Counted from the stretch's first letter, positions 31,920 to 41,578 are shown. The stretch is 64,000 nt of DNA from Arthrobacter sp. StoSoilA2 (GCF_019977195.1 NZ_AP024643.1:930001-994000), one strand, 5' to 3'. The notes: generated by a model not told the origin, from the letters alone. A program made the numbers and translations.

Positions 31920-31999
31920 GGGCCGCAGGGCCGAAACGCTCTGCGCGCTCGGTCGTTCCTCCCTTAGACGCGCGCTGCCGCGTTCCGGCCCTGCGGCCC
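31920..31999. terminator. Large inverted repeat after the FAD oxidase
   Basis: GGGCCGCAGGGCCGAAACGC (31920-31939) is the reverse complement, with one mismatch, of 31980-31999. The left arm is an inverted copy of part of the tandem unit that follows. It can form a long hairpin 90 bases after the stop of the oxidase gene. Confidence 0.6.
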
Positions 32000-32155
32000 T
32001 TTTGTTTCGCTCGCCACGCGCGCTGCCGCGTTTCGGCTCTGCGGCCCTGTCGTTCGGCTCGCCACGCGCGCTGCCCGCGTTCCAGCCCTGCGGCCATTTC
32101 GTTTCGCTCGCCACGCGCGCTGCCCGCGTTCCGGCGCTGCGGCCCTTTTTGCCAC
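31968..32155. repeat. 48-49-bp tandem repeat array (4 units)
   Basis: Units begin with ACGCGCGCTGCC at 31968, 32016, 32064 and 32113, so the period is 48, 48 and 49 bases. Within each unit, short self-complementary blocks surround the same loop (read on the minus strand as GGCC-GCAG-GGCC and CGCG-GCAG-CGCG). Units differ by several substitutions, so the array is not freshly amplified. It resembles REP-type intergenic elements; no transposase is nearby. Confidence 0.85.
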
Positions 32156-32171
32156 CCCATCTTCTTTCGGA

Positions 32172-32186
32172 ACTGGTATTCCAAAT
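32172..32186. promoter_or_regulatory. Partial GntR-type palindrome
   Basis: ACTGGTATTCCAAAT matches the perfect palindrome at 32265-32280 at most positions and lies 79 bases upstream of it. It may be an auxiliary operator for the MFS gene. Confidence 0.5.
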
Positions 32187-32264
32187 AGTGATCCCTCATT
32201 TTCGCGTCGCATATATCGGGCGGTAATTGGTGGGTTTACTTTGAGCCGCGCTCCTCGTAGTCTT

Positions 32265-32280
32265 ATTTGGTATACCAAAT
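32265..32280. promoter_or_regulatory. Perfect GntR-type operator before the MFS gene
   Basis: ATTTGGTATACCAAAT is a perfect 16-bp palindrome, 19 bases before the GTG start of the MFS gene. It fits the FadR/GntR-type core TGGTNNACCA. Close relatives lie at 41579-41590 and 41639-41652 near the GntR gene at 43184. Confidence 0.8.
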
Positions 32281-32299
32281 TTGCTATGAGGAGAATTGC

Positions 32300-33664
32300 G
32301 TGCGCGAGAAGCGTTTGGGGCTGGGTGGGCGGCGTTCTCGGGTGTCCCGTGTTGTGGTGTTGTTGGCTTTGGTGCTGGTTTCCGTCAATCTTCGGCCTGC
32401 CATCACCACCATTGCCGGTGTGATGAACCAGGTCCCCGGGGCGTTTCACTTGGATCCGGCTATGCTCCCTGTTTTGGGTACGTTGCCGGTCCTGGCCTTC
32501 GGTGTTTCCGGCCCGATTGGGCCGTGGCTTGCCCGGCGGTTTGGAACGGGGCCTGCCGTGGCGCTTGCACTGTTGGTACTCGCTGCCGCGTTGATCGTCA
32601 GGGTCCTTGTACCCCCGCTCCTCCTGCCCGGCACGTTCCTTGCAGGCATGGCAATCATGACGGCCAGTGTGCTGGTTCCGCAGATCGTCAAGGCGAACCA
32701 CGGCTCCGGCTGGTGGACAGGGCTGTGCACCATGGGCTTTGGGCTTGGAGCAGCGCTCGGCGCAGGTTTGGTCCAGCCCCTTGCCCAGGCTTTCGGCGGG
32801 AGCCTCGCCTGGGCGCTGGCGGTGTGGGCCGTCCCGGCACTGTTGGGAGCATGCCTCATCCAACGCTCTGGAAGACGGTCGACGCCGGCGGGCACCTCCA
32901 CTCGCAAAGCGGGGTCAGCGGCAGGCGCCGTTTCGCCGCTGACGCAGGGCGCGCCGTCGTTCTCTATATTCCCGGCGCCCGTCAGCCCGGCGCCAGTCAG
33001 CCCGTCGGAAGTCACGCCGCTGCAAGTCACACCGCTGCGTAAGCAGCGCACAGCCTGGGCTGTCACGGCCTTCTTTGGACTTCAGGCCATGCTCTACTTC
33101 GCGATCACGTCATGGCTGGCGGTTTATCTCGTCTCCAAGGGGCTGTCATCGGCGGACGCTGCTGCGTTGCTGGCATGGTTCAGCCTTGCGGGGCTCCCCG
33201 CGAGCCTGCTGGCTCCTGTGCTGGCCGGTCGTCCTGCCATCCTGCGGATCATGGCACCCGGCCTGGGACTGGCCGTTGCCCTGGCACTTTTAGGAGTCCT
33301 CGCGGCGCCGTCCGCCCTGCAGTTCGTGATGGTGGGGATCCTGGGAGTCGTCCAGAGCGCCGGGTTCGGCCTGGCGATGGCTTTGGTAGTGATCCGCTCC
33401 TCAGGTCCGCAGACAGCGGGAAAGCTCTCGGCCATGAGCCAAGGGCTGGGGTTCGCCCTTGCCTCGCTCGGTCCACTCGTCGCCGGGCTGCTCCATACCT
33501 GGACCGGAGGCTGGGAAGTGACGTTCTGGGCACTCGCGGCCCAAGCGGTGGTTCTGGCCGCTGCAGGCTTCCTGGCCATACGTGGGCCCGTAGTGAATGT
33601 TGAGCCGGTAAGCCGTAATGCATCCCCCAACGGACTATTCACCCTCGCGCGCGGGGGTGAATAG
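32300..33664 (+). CDS. MFS transporter, CynX/NimT family
   Basis: A 454-residue membrane protein. GTG 32300 is chosen because GAGGAG (32288-32293) sits 6 bases upstream; the longer frame would start inside the operator. About 12 transmembrane segments are separated by a Ser/Thr/Pro-rich central loop (residues about 195-250). The N-terminus RVVVLLALVLVSVNLRPAITTIAGVM and GVSGPIGPWLARRFGTG are typical of the cyanate/2-nitroimidazole (CynX/NimT) group of MFS carriers. The substrate is unknown. The palindrome at its promoter links it to the GntR-controlled amidohydrolase/ABC locus. Its stop codon lies inside a terminator stem. Confidence 0.88.
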   Translation: MREKRLGLGGRRSRVSRVVVLLALVLVSVNLRPAITTIAGVMNQVPGAFHLDPAMLPVLGTLPVLAFGVSGPIGPWLARRFGTGPAVALALLVLAAALIVRVLVPPLLLPGTFLAGMAIMTASVLVPQIVKANHGSGWWTGLCTMGFGLGAALGAGLVQPLAQAFGGSLAWALAVWAVPALLGACLIQRSGRRSTPAGTSTRKAGSAAGAVSPLTQGAPSFSIFPAPVSPAPVSPSEVTPLQVTPLRKQRTAWAVTAFFGLQAMLYFAITSWLAVYLVSKGLSSADAAALLAWFSLAGLPASLLAPVLAGRPAILRIMAPGLGLAVALALLGVLAAPSALQFVMVGILGVVQSAGFGLAMALVVIRSSGPQTAGKLSAMSQGLGFALASLGPLVAGLLHTWTGGWEVTFWALAAQAVVLAAAGFLAIRGPVVNVEPVSRNASPNGLFTLARGGE

Positions 33665-33667
33665 TCC
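33632..33667 (+). terminator. Terminator hairpin overlapping the end of the MFS gene
   Basis: GGACTATTCACCC (33632-33644) pairs perfectly over 13 bp with GGGTGAATAGTCC (33655-33667). The TAG stop (33662-33664) is inside the right arm. No T tract follows. Confidence 0.75.
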
Positions 33668-33723
33668 ATCAGGCGGGGTTCGACCACTGTCGGCCGGCTA
33701 TGCTCCGGCGTATCCTCTGCGAT

Positions 33724-34212
33724 ATGACCAACTCAACGTCTGCCGACAACACCCCCCGCACTCCCGCCACTGAAGTCCTGGAGACCAACGAATGCTGGGA
33801 ACTCCTCCGTGGAGTTTCAGTGGGCCGGCTTGCCGTGTGGGTGGACAACCACCCGGACATCTTTCCGGTGAATTACAAAGTGGACCACGGGACCATGGTC
33901 TTCCGCACGGGGGAGGGCACCAAGCTTCATGCAGCCCTTGGTGATGCTCCTGTTGCGATCGAGGCTGACGGTGTCGATGCGCAAACCGGAGTGGCCTGGA
34001 GCGTCGTGGTCAAGGGGCAGGCTTCCGCCGTGAAGCTGACGCAGGACGTGCTGGATACCATCGGCCTGCTGCTGTTTCCGTGGGAGGCCGGGCAAAAGGA
34101 CCAGTTCATACGCATTGTTCCATCGGACGTTTCCGGGCGTCGTTTCAAGGTGACGCCTCCTGCAACCTGGTGGACGCCGCTGGATGATGCGCCCACAGCC
34201 AGGGGCGAGTAG
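33724..34212 (+). CDS. Pyridoxamine-5'-phosphate-oxidase-like flavin-binding protein
   Basis: A 162-residue protein from ATG 33724; an upstream in-frame ATG at 33700 is possible. The split-barrel FMN-binding fold of the PNPOx-like family is visible: LLRGVSVGRLAVWVDNHPDIFPVNYKVDHGTMVFRTGEGTKLHAAL, then a VAIEADGVDAQTGVAWSVVVKG strand pair. The C-terminal IRIVPSDVSGRRF is common in actinobacterial members, many of which bind FMN, heme or F420. The function is unknown. It is isolated between two terminators, so membership in the GntR-linked locus is uncertain. Confidence 0.75.
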   Translation: MTNSTSADNTPRTPATEVLETNECWELLRGVSVGRLAVWVDNHPDIFPVNYKVDHGTMVFRTGEGTKLHAALGDAPVAIEADGVDAQTGVAWSVVVKGQASAVKLTQDVLDTIGLLLFPWEAGQKDQFIRIVPSDVSGRRFKVTPPATWWTPLDDAPTARGE

Positions 34213-34223
34213 CGCTTAACGCC

Positions 34224-34288
34224 GGAACCCGCTCCTGTCCGTCACTCAGACCGTTGTAGGGTCGGGAGCTCGGACACGAGCGGGTTCC
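34224..34288. terminator. Terminator between convergent genes
   Basis: GGAACCCGCTC (34224-34234) pairs with GAGCGGGTTCC (34278-34288). A further GTCCG/CGGAC pair (about 34237-34241 with 34271-34275) extends the stem. It lies between the PNPOx-like gene and the minus-strand deaminase and can serve both. Confidence 0.7.
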
Positions 34289-34295
34289 GTAGCAG

Positions 34296-35525
34296 TTAGA
34301 GCAGTTCCAGTTGGTCGGCCACCACCTTGCCGGCGTGGATCACCGTGCGGTCCTTGCCACGGTCCATGACTGTGGAAGCCACAGTCTCGCCGTCCACCAG
34401 AAGCAGCTCGGCCGAATCTCCGACGTCGACGCCGGGACGGTGGGCAGTGTCCTTCAGCCTGGTAGCGCTGGGGTCAAGGATGCTCGCCCCACCGATGGTG
34501 GCGATCGCCAGGCAATGCTCGATTAACTCGTCCTTGCGGAAGCCATGGGTGAATGCGAGCTGCCAGGTGCGGTCCAGCATGTCCGTGTTGCCATAGGGGG
34601 ACCAGTAGTCCCGCTGTCCGTCCTCGCCCAATCCATAACGCACCCCGGCCTCTGTCAGGAGCGGTATGGGCAGTTGGCCTGCGGCAGCGGGGGCAACCGA
34701 AGCCATGGATACGTCAAGTTCCGCGAAGGCATCAATGAGCCTGCGCGTTGTGGCCTCGTTTACGCTGCCCAGTTCGTAGGCGTGGGACATGGTGACCTTG
34801 CCCTGCATACCCAGCGCCCGCGTGCGTTCCAACACGAGGTCGGTGCTGAAGACGCCCAGCTCGCCGGGCTCATGGAGGTGGATGTCGATTGGCACCTGGT
34901 ACTTCTCAGCCAGGCCGAACACGATGTCCAGGTGTTTCGCCGGATCCCGGTCCAAGGTGCACGGATCAATCCCGCCCATGACGTTGGCACCCGCCTTCAG
35001 CGCCTCCTCCATGAGCCCCACCGTCCCCTCTTCAAGCAACAATCCAGCCTGCGGGAACGCGATGATATCCACGGAAGCCTGACCGGCGAACTTCTCCTTG
35101 GCAGCAGCAACGGCGTCGAAACGCTCCAGCCGGCAGTCCACATCCACCTGCGCATAAGAACGAACACGCGTCGTGCCACGGGCGATCATCCGGCCCAGGG
35201 TGTCATTGACGCGGTCCTGCAGGGGGACTTCGGCGTTGCGCCAGTTGAGGCGGTCGTTCATCATCATGGTCCACACCCCCGGGCCACCGGTGTGCTCGCG
35301 GAACGGCAGGCCGATCCGGGTAGAGTCCAGGTGCACGTGGACGTCGGAGAAGGACGGCAGCAGGAGGCGTCCACGGCCTTCCACAACGGTCACGCCATCT
35401 GGAACGACGCGCTCAGGGTCATGGGGTTCGACGGCGGTGATCTTGCCGCCTGCTTCGCCCGCCGCAAGGGTGACGTCGCTGAGCGCGTTCCCCCAAGGAC
35501 GGACGGCGCGGATCAGGGTGTTCAA
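34296..35525 (-). CDS. Amidohydrolase, cytosine deaminase / AtzC type
   Basis: A 409-residue protein that starts with TTG 35525 behind AAAGGAG (spacing 6). It belongs to the metal-dependent amidohydrolase superfamily close to CodA and N-isopropylammelide hydrolases. All metal sites are present: SDVHVHLD (His-x-His), DIHLHEPGELG (His), TMSHAYELG (His) and LGEDGQRDYWSPYG (Asp). The NVMGGIDPCTLDRD block is typical of cytosine-deaminase-like enzymes. It should remove an amino or amide group from a ring or amide substrate. It is the last gene of the oppCABDF run, so the substrate may be what the transporter imports. The actual compound is unknown. Confidence 0.85.
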   Translation of the reverse strand: MNTLIRAVRPWGNALSDVTLAAGEAGGKITAVEPHDPERVVPDGVTVVEGRGRLLLPSFSDVHVHLDSTRIGLPFREHTGGPGVWTMMMNDRLNWRNAEVPLQDRVNDTLGRMIARGTTRVRSYAQVDVDCRLERFDAVAAAKEKFAGQASVDIIAFPQAGLLLEEGTVGLMEEALKAGANVMGGIDPCTLDRDPAKHLDIVFGLAEKYQVPIDIHLHEPGELGVFSTDLVLERTRALGMQGKVTMSHAYELGSVNEATTRRLIDAFAELDVSMASVAPAAAGQLPIPLLTEAGVRYGLGEDGQRDYWSPYGNTDMLDRTWQLAFTHGFRKDELIEHCLAIATIGGASILDPSATRLKDTAHRPGVDVGDSAELLLVDGETVASTVMDRGKDRTVIHAGKVVADQLELL

Positions 35526-35561
35526 TGTTTGCTCCTTTGCTGGTGAATCTATGTCCTGCGT

Positions 35562-36584
<1,023 letters not shown>

Positions 36585-36592
36585 GGCGGGTC

Positions 36593-37651
36593 CTAACGCG
36601 AATTCCGGATGGTAATAATCTGCGGCCCGCTCAGGTGGCAGCGCTTGCCATGCCCGTCGTCCACCGTAAACTCAGGCCTCTGCTTGGCGCAGACGCCGTC
36701 GCCCACCAGCTCGGCGTACTGGCACCTGGCGCTGAAGATGCAGCCTTTGGGCAGGTCAAGGAGCGACGGCGGCTGGCCGGGTATGGGGTTCAGCTGGCTC
36801 GCGGAGCCGTTCAGGGTAGGCATCGAATTGAGCAGGCCCAAAGTGTAGGGGTGCCGGGTGTCGTAGAAGATCTCGTCCACGGGACCCGATTCGACACACT
36901 GGCCGCCATACATCACCAGGACGTCGTCGCAGATTTCGGCCACGACGCCGAGGTCGTGCGTGATGAGGATGAGCGCGGAATTGGTTTCCTCCTGCAGCTC
37001 TGACATGAGGTCCAGGATCTGGGCCTGCACTGTTACGTCCAACGCGGTGGTAGGTTCGTCAGCGATCAGCAGTTCCGGTTCACAGATCAGTGCCATGGCG
37101 ATCATGGCCCTTTGGCGCATGCCGCCGGAGAAATGGTGCGGGTATTCATCGAAGCGCTGCTCGGGACTGGGGATACCCACCCTTCCCAGCATGTCGACGG
37201 CGGCTCTCCGGGCCTGCTTTTTGCTCGCCTTGTTATGGACGAGGTAGGCCTCGGCGATCTGGTGTCCCACGGTATAGAAGGGGTGGAGCGCCGAAAGAGG
37301 ATCCTGGAAGATCATGCCGATGTTGCGGCCACGGAGTTGGCGCATGGCGGATTCGGGCAGCGTGACAAGGTCCTTGCCCTGGAACATTGCCTGTCCGGTG
37401 ACGTGGGCCGAGGTGCCCTTAAGGAGGCCCATGAGGGCTTGGCTGGTGACGGATTTTCCTGAGCCGGACTCGCCCACGATGCCAAGGGTCTTGCCGCGCT
37501 CCAGGGTGAAGTCCATCCCGTTAACGGCGGAGACCAGACCGTCATCCGTGGGGAACTTCACGGAGAGGTTTCGGACGTCCAGGAAGGGGGCGGTGGCCGT
37601 GGCGCCCGCTGGGCGGCGGGCAGGGGATGACGTCAGTGGTGTGTGGGTCAT
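36593..37651 (-). CDS. Peptide/nickel-type ABC transporter ATP-binding protein (OppD-like)
   Basis: A 352-residue ATPase with Walker A GESGSGKSV, signature FSGGMRQRAMIAMA, Walker B LLIADEPTTALD and H-loop LITHDLGV. The C-terminal FSARCQYAEL with further Cys residues marks the OppD/DppD group. Its ATG overlaps the oppB-like stop by 4 bases, showing translational coupling. It forms the ATPase heterodimer with the next gene product. Confidence 0.92.
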   Translation of the reverse strand: MTHTPLTSSPARRPAGATATAPFLDVRNLSVKFPTDDGLVSAVNGMDFTLERGKTLGIVGESGSGKSVTSQALMGLLKGTSAHVTGQAMFQGKDLVTLPESAMRQLRGRNIGMIFQDPLSALHPFYTVGHQIAEAYLVHNKASKKQARRAAVDMLGRVGIPSPEQRFDEYPHHFSGGMRQRAMIAMALICEPELLIADEPTTALDVTVQAQILDLMSELQEETNSALILITHDLGVVAEICDDVLVMYGGQCVESGPVDEIFYDTRHPYTLGLLNSMPTLNGSASQLNPIPGQPPSLLDLPKGCIFSARCQYAELVGDGVCAKQRPEFTVDDGHGKRCHLSGPQIITIRNSR

Positions 37652-38649
37652 TGGAGCCTCACTCGGGGATCGATGGCGGCGTAGGCGAGGTCCACCAGAA
37701 CATTGGCGACGATGACGAAGAACGCGGCCAGCATGGTGATGGCCATGGTGACCGGCAGGTCACCCGAGATTGCGGCGTGCACGGCAGTGAATCCCAGGCC
37801 GGGGACGGAGAAAATCTGCTCGGTAAGGACGGCGCCTCCCAAGAGCAAGCCGATGTCCATGCCAAGCATGGTGGCAACAGGTGTGATCCCGGCACGGACG
37901 CCGTGCTTGAACGTGACGGTCCGGGGGGCCAGGCCCTTGGCGCGGGCAGTGCGGATGAAGTCCTCGCCGAATGTTTCGATCATGTTGGTCCGGGTGACGC
38001 GGATGTAGGAGGCGCTGAACAGGACGGCCAACGCAATCCATGGCAGCAGGTAGTTCGCCACCCACGCGCCCGGCCCGTGTGGACCAAAGGGGCTATTGAT
38101 CTCGTTGGTCGTGAACGGCAGTAGGTGCAGCTGGTTGACGAAGAGAAGCAGCAGGAAAAGGCCCGTCACCGGGATGGGCAGCGATACGCCCACCGAGGCC
38201 GCGCCGACGATGAACTTGTCCACGGGCGAGCCCTTGCGCAGCGCAGCGAGCAGGCCCAAGCCGACGCCGGTAATGGTCCACAGGATGAGGGCCCCAATGG
38301 CCATGGAGAACGTGTACGGGAGCGAGCGGGCGATGATGTCCGCAACGCTCTCATTGGTCTGGAAAGACTTGCCCAAGCATGGCCATTCACAGAGCGTCTG
38401 TGCTCCGGGCGCACCAATCATGCGGGGTGAGAAAAGGCCGCGCATGTAGTCGATGTACTGGATAAAGAAGGGCTGGTCCATGCCCAGGGCAACGCGGGCC
38501 TCGGCCACGCGTTCGGGAGTGCATTCCTGTCCGCAGGCGGCGGCCGCCGGGTCCGAGGGGCCAAGCTGGAAGAGCGTGAAAGTGATGAAACTGACTGCGG
38601 CGAGCAGCAGGACCAACGATCCGGTCCTGCGAAGAATGAAAGTCATCAT
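37648..38649 (-). CDS. Peptide/nickel-type ABC transporter permease (OppB-like)
   Basis: A 333-residue permease. The N-terminus FILRRTGSLVLLLAAVSFITFTLFQLGPSDPA is the standard start of DppB/OppB proteins. Six transmembrane segments follow and the coupling region EDFIRTARAKGLAPRTVTFKHGVR is present. It has an extended periplasmic segment (about residues 60-115) with four Cys residues counting one near GQEC. It is separated from the binding-protein gene by an 82-base gap with a strong hairpin. Confidence 0.9.
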   Translation of the reverse strand: MMTFILRRTGSLVLLLAAVSFITFTLFQLGPSDPAAAACGQECTPERVAEARVALGMDQPFFIQYIDYMRGLFSPRMIGAPGAQTLCEWPCLGKSFQTNESVADIIARSLPYTFSMAIGALILWTITGVGLGLLAALRKGSPVDKFIVGAASVGVSLPIPVTGLFLLLLFVNQLHLLPFTTNEINSPFGPHGPGAWVANYLLPWIALAVLFSASYIRVTRTNMIETFGEDFIRTARAKGLAPRTVTFKHGVRAGITPVATMLGMDIGLLLGGAVLTEQIFSVPGLGFTAVHAAISGDLPVTMAITMLAAFFVIVANVLVDLAYAAIDPRVRLQ

Positions 38650-38659
38650 TGTGGTGGTT

Positions 38660-38691
38660 GCGGGGCCGCCTGCTGGAGCAGGCGGCCCCGC
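38660..38691 (-). terminator. Intercistronic hairpin oppA-oppB
   Basis: GCGGGGCCGCCTGCT (38660-38674) and its perfect complement (38677-38691) meet across two bases, giving a very stable stem between the binding-protein gene and the downstream permease/ATPase genes. It is likely a partial terminator or mRNA stabiliser that raises oppA relative to the rest. Confidence 0.75.
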
Positions 38692-38731
38692 TTCTCCTTC
38701 TGGACTATGCCGATGTGTTGTCGAAGCCCGG

Positions 38732-40456
38732 TTAGTGCTCGACGCCGACGATCGAGAGGTCGATGCCGCCGAAGAAGTAGCCCACCTGGGCGTTACGGAC
38801 GTTGGATCCCACCACGCTGTTGGTGTGGCTACGGATGAGCGGGACGATGGGATACGTCTTCAGGGCCGTACCGAACGCCTCGGACCACTTCTTGCCCAGC
38901 TCTTCAGAAGTACCGTCCGTGTTGCGCAGGTCAAACATCGTCTTGGAAACTACGGGATCGAAGTAGCGGGAGGTGTTGGAGAAGCCGTAGCTGGTTCCTT
39001 CGTTGTTCGGTCCCAGCAATGGGTCCGCTGAGGTACGGACGGAAGCCGGATCGGCACCGCCGCACCAACCCGAGCGGCCCATGTCAGGAAGCTGTTCGCT
39101 GGCGAGGACCGAGTAGTAGTTCGGCGCGGGGATGGCCACCAGCTCAACATCGATGCCCAGGGCCTTCAGGTTTTGCTGGACTACGGTGCCGGTGTTCTTG
39201 AAGGCATCGCGATTGTTGGCGTAGCCGTATGTGAGGGACTTGGGGTAGTCCTTGCCTTCAAGGAGCTTCTTGGCTTCCTCCAGCTTGGGCTTGCCGGCAG
39301 GATCCAGCTCCAGCTCAGTCTCGACGTAACCACGCATCTTGGAGTTCAGCGGGCTCTGGGTGATCTCGCCAAAGCGTCGTCCACCGTACTGCACCAGGAT
39401 GGATTGGCGGTCCAAGGCCAGGGCGATTGCCTTGCGGACGTCCGGGTCCTTGATCTTTTCCGTGTTCAGGCTGAGGACATCGTTGCAGCCCAGAAGGCCG
39501 GATGCGACGCGATCCTTTACCTTGGCATCGGCCAGCTTGGCGGAATCCGAGGTCTGGAGAGCGCCGTTGGAATCGAGGGTGATGGCATTTGGATCCGAGT
39601 CAGCCAACAGCTGCTGGCTGATGGTGGCTTGCGAGGTAGAGAGGGAGAAGCTGAACGTGTCCGGAAGGGCAGTGCGGTTGGAGTCCGTAGCGGGATCCCA
39701 GTGCGGGTTGCGGACCAACTTCAATGACTTGCCACGGTTGTACGACTCCACCATGTACGGCCCCGAAGACACCGGGTGGTTGGTGTAGTCCAGCTTGGTG
39801 TCCTTGGCCTTCGGGACCGGGGCTGTATTGGAACGGGATGCCAGGGCCGGGAACTCCGCGAAAGGCTTCTTCAAGTGGAAGATGATGGTGCGGTCATCCG
39901 GCGTTTCCACCGCCTTGAGCACAGCGGAAGGATCCTTGTACGGCCCCTTGTACCCGCCGGCGTCGAGCGCTGAATTCAACTCCTGCGGCGCCTGGGTGAA
40001 GACATCCTGTGCGAAGGTGCGTTCCACGCCGTACTTGATATCGGCGGAGGTGATGGGTGTGCCGTCCTCAAACTTCACGCCTTCCTTGAGCGTGAACGTC
40101 CAGCTGAGGCCATCGTCGGAGACTTTGCCGGTGTCCGTCGCGAGGTCGGGGACCACTGTTGGTGGTTGGCCCGCGGTTTCCTTGGCCATGGTGAGGGTCC
40201 GGTAGTACAGCTGGCCCACATTGGCGGTCTGGACGTAGTTGCTGTTGCCGGGATCCAGGGTCTGGAAGTCCGAGGACATCAGGACGTTGAGGTTGCCGCC
40301 CTTGGTGTTGAAGCCGGACTTCACCACCACTGGTGCCAACTCCGTGACCGATTCTGCGGACTTGGTGTTGCCGGGCTGGTTCTGGCCAGCGGCGCAGCCT
40401 GTTGCGGCCATGGCAATCAGCACGGAAAGCGCCACTGCTCTCGTGGGGGTTTTCAT
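38732..40456 (-). CDS. ABC transporter substrate-binding lipoprotein, SBP family 5 (OppA/DppA-like)
   Basis: A 574-residue lipoprotein. The signal peptide has a hydrophobic stretch VALSVLIAMAATGC, with the lipobox Cys near residue 21. The SBP_bac_5 pattern follows: LNVLMSSDFQTLDPGNSNYVQ, DGLSWTFTLKEGVKFEDGTPITSADIKYGVERTF, SGPYMVESYNRGKSLKLVRNPHWDPATD, RKAIALALDRQSI. It is the extracellular receptor of the transporter. The family binds peptides, nickel, opines, glycosides and other small molecules, so the ligand cannot be read from the sequence. It lies second in the operon, after the OppC-like gene, an unusual order. Confidence 0.92.
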   Translation of the reverse strand: MKTPTRAVALSVLIAMAATGCAAGQNQPGNTKSAESVTELAPVVVKSGFNTKGGNLNVLMSSDFQTLDPGNSNYVQTANVGQLYYRTLTMAKETAGQPPTVVPDLATDTGKVSDDGLSWTFTLKEGVKFEDGTPITSADIKYGVERTFAQDVFTQAPQELNSALDAGGYKGPYKDPSAVLKAVETPDDRTIIFHLKKPFAEFPALASRSNTAPVPKAKDTKLDYTNHPVSSGPYMVESYNRGKSLKLVRNPHWDPATDSNRTALPDTFSFSLSTSQATISQQLLADSDPNAITLDSNGALQTSDSAKLADAKVKDRVASGLLGCNDVLSLNTEKIKDPDVRKAIALALDRQSILVQYGGRRFGEITQSPLNSKMRGYVETELELDPAGKPKLEEAKKLLEGKDYPKSLTYGYANNRDAFKNTGTVVQQNLKALGIDVELVAIPAPNYYSVLASEQLPDMGRSGWCGGADPASVRTSADPLLGPNNEGTSYGFSNTSRYFDPVVSKTMFDLRNTDGTSEELGKKWSEAFGTALKTYPIVPLIRSHTNSVVGSNVRNAQVGYFFGGIDLSIVGVEH

Positions 40457-40499
40457 GATGCTCCTCTTGAAGGGGTTGGGTGGAGGGAGATGTTGGAAG

Positions 40500-41552
40500 T
40501 TAGTGGCGGGAAGCCTTGGGGTCCAGCGCGTCCCGGACGGCGTCGCCCAGGAGGTTGAACGCCAGGACGGTGACGATGAGCATGACGCCAGGCACGGCCA
40601 GGAACCATGGAACGCTGAGGTACCAGTTGCCGGATTGCGCGGCGTTCAGCATCTGGCCCCACGACGGTGTGGGGTCCTTGACGCCGACGCCCAGGAAGGA
40701 GAGGGCTGCTTCAGCAGAAATGTTGGTGGGGATCAACATGGTGGCGTACACCAGGACGACTCCCATGACGTTGGGGATGATCTGGCGGAACAAGACACTC
40801 AGGTGGGAGGCCCCGAAGGAACGGGCCGCTTCGACGAATTCGCGCTCGCGGAGGCTCAGCACCTGGCCTCGGACGATTCGGGCCAGATAAGCCCAGCCGA
40901 AGAATCCGAGGATGATCACCAGCGAGGCCATGGGCAGGAAGCTGCCTTCACCCAGCGGCGTGTCCCGGAGGCGCGACTGCAGGATGGGCGTCAGTGAGAG
41001 CACTAGTAGAAGGTGCGGAAAGGCAAGGAACAGATCCATGATGCGGCTGATGATGGCATCGGTCTTGCCACCGAAGTAGCCAGCGGCTGCACCGAGCACT
41101 GTTCCCAGAACTACGGAAACGGCAGTGGACAGCAGTGCGATTGTGAGGGAAACCTGGCCACCGTAGGCAAGCCGGGCGAACAGGTCGCGGCCCAGGCCGG
41201 GTTCGACGCCCAACCAGTGCTCGGCCGATGGATACATGTAGCCGGGGAGCGGCAGGCCAGGCGTCTGGAAGTCGTCCAATACTTCGGGGCTGGTGTTGGA
41301 CGTGAAGGGGTCATTGCCGGACATCGCGCTGAGTACGGGGGCAAGGATGGCGAACAGCATGATGGCCACCACGACGCACAGGCTCAGGAGTGCGATCTTG
41401 CTCCGCCGGATCCTCATCCACGCCGTGGCGAGCAGCGAGCGCGCCTCGGCGGTGGCTGCTTTGCCCTCTGGCGAGGTTGCCGGAGTGGGCGGCGGACTGC
41501 CGGTATTCGGTTCGATGGACTGTAGCTGGGTCAACGGTTGTGCTCGTTTCAT
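40500..41552 (-). CDS. Peptide/nickel-type ABC transporter permease (OppC-like)
   Basis: A 350-residue permease that starts at ATG 41552 and is the promoter-proximal gene of the run. The N-terminal cytoplasmic tail is rich in Pro/Thr/Ala, then RIRRSKIALLSLCVVVAIMLFAILAPVL forms the first membrane helix. The EHWLGVEPGLGRDLFARLAYGGQVSL block and the coupling loop REFVEAARSFGASHLSVLFRQIIPNV are the DppC/OppC marks. A GntR-type palindrome lies 27-38 bases before its start. Confidence 0.92.
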   Translation of the reverse strand: MKRAQPLTQLQSIEPNTGSPPPTPATSPEGKAATAEARSLLATAWMRIRRSKIALLSLCVVVAIMLFAILAPVLSAMSGNDPFTSNTSPEVLDDFQTPGLPLPGYMYPSAEHWLGVEPGLGRDLFARLAYGGQVSLTIALLSTAVSVVLGTVLGAAAGYFGGKTDAIISRIMDLFLAFPHLLLVLSLTPILQSRLRDTPLGEGSFLPMASLVIILGFFGWAYLARIVRGQVLSLREREFVEAARSFGASHLSVLFRQIIPNVMGVVLVYATMLIPTNISAEAALSFLGVGVKDPTPSWGQMLNAAQSGNWYLSVPWFLAVPGVMLIVTVLAFNLLGDAVRDALDPKASRH

Positions 41553-41578
41553 GATCCAGGGAGCTGACTCCGCGATTC

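Larger units (their letters stand above)
31831..32299. other. Non-coding region with repeats and GntR-type operators
   Basis: About 470 bases between the FAD oxidase and the MFS gene. It contains a large inverted repeat (31920-31999), a 48-bp tandem repeat array (31968 to about 32155), and two TTTGG-TATACC-AAA type palindromes (32172-32186 partial, 32265-32280 perfect). Long open frames across the array on several frames result from its GC content and 16-codon period and are not considered genes. Confidence 0.8.

Noticed and set aside
31840..32160. CRISPR array
   Set aside because: The repeat units are contiguous with no unique spacers, and no cas genes are in the window.
31408..32863. Minus-strand open frames of 263 and 299 codons with Arg/Gly/Ala-rich repeats
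   Set aside because: They arise from the 48-bp tandem array, whose period is 16 codons, and from antisense of the FAD oxidase and MFS genes; no domain or start signal.
34545..35546. 333-codon plus-strand frame opposite the deaminase
   Set aside because: Antisense shadow; the minus strand encodes all metal-site motifs of the amidohydrolase.
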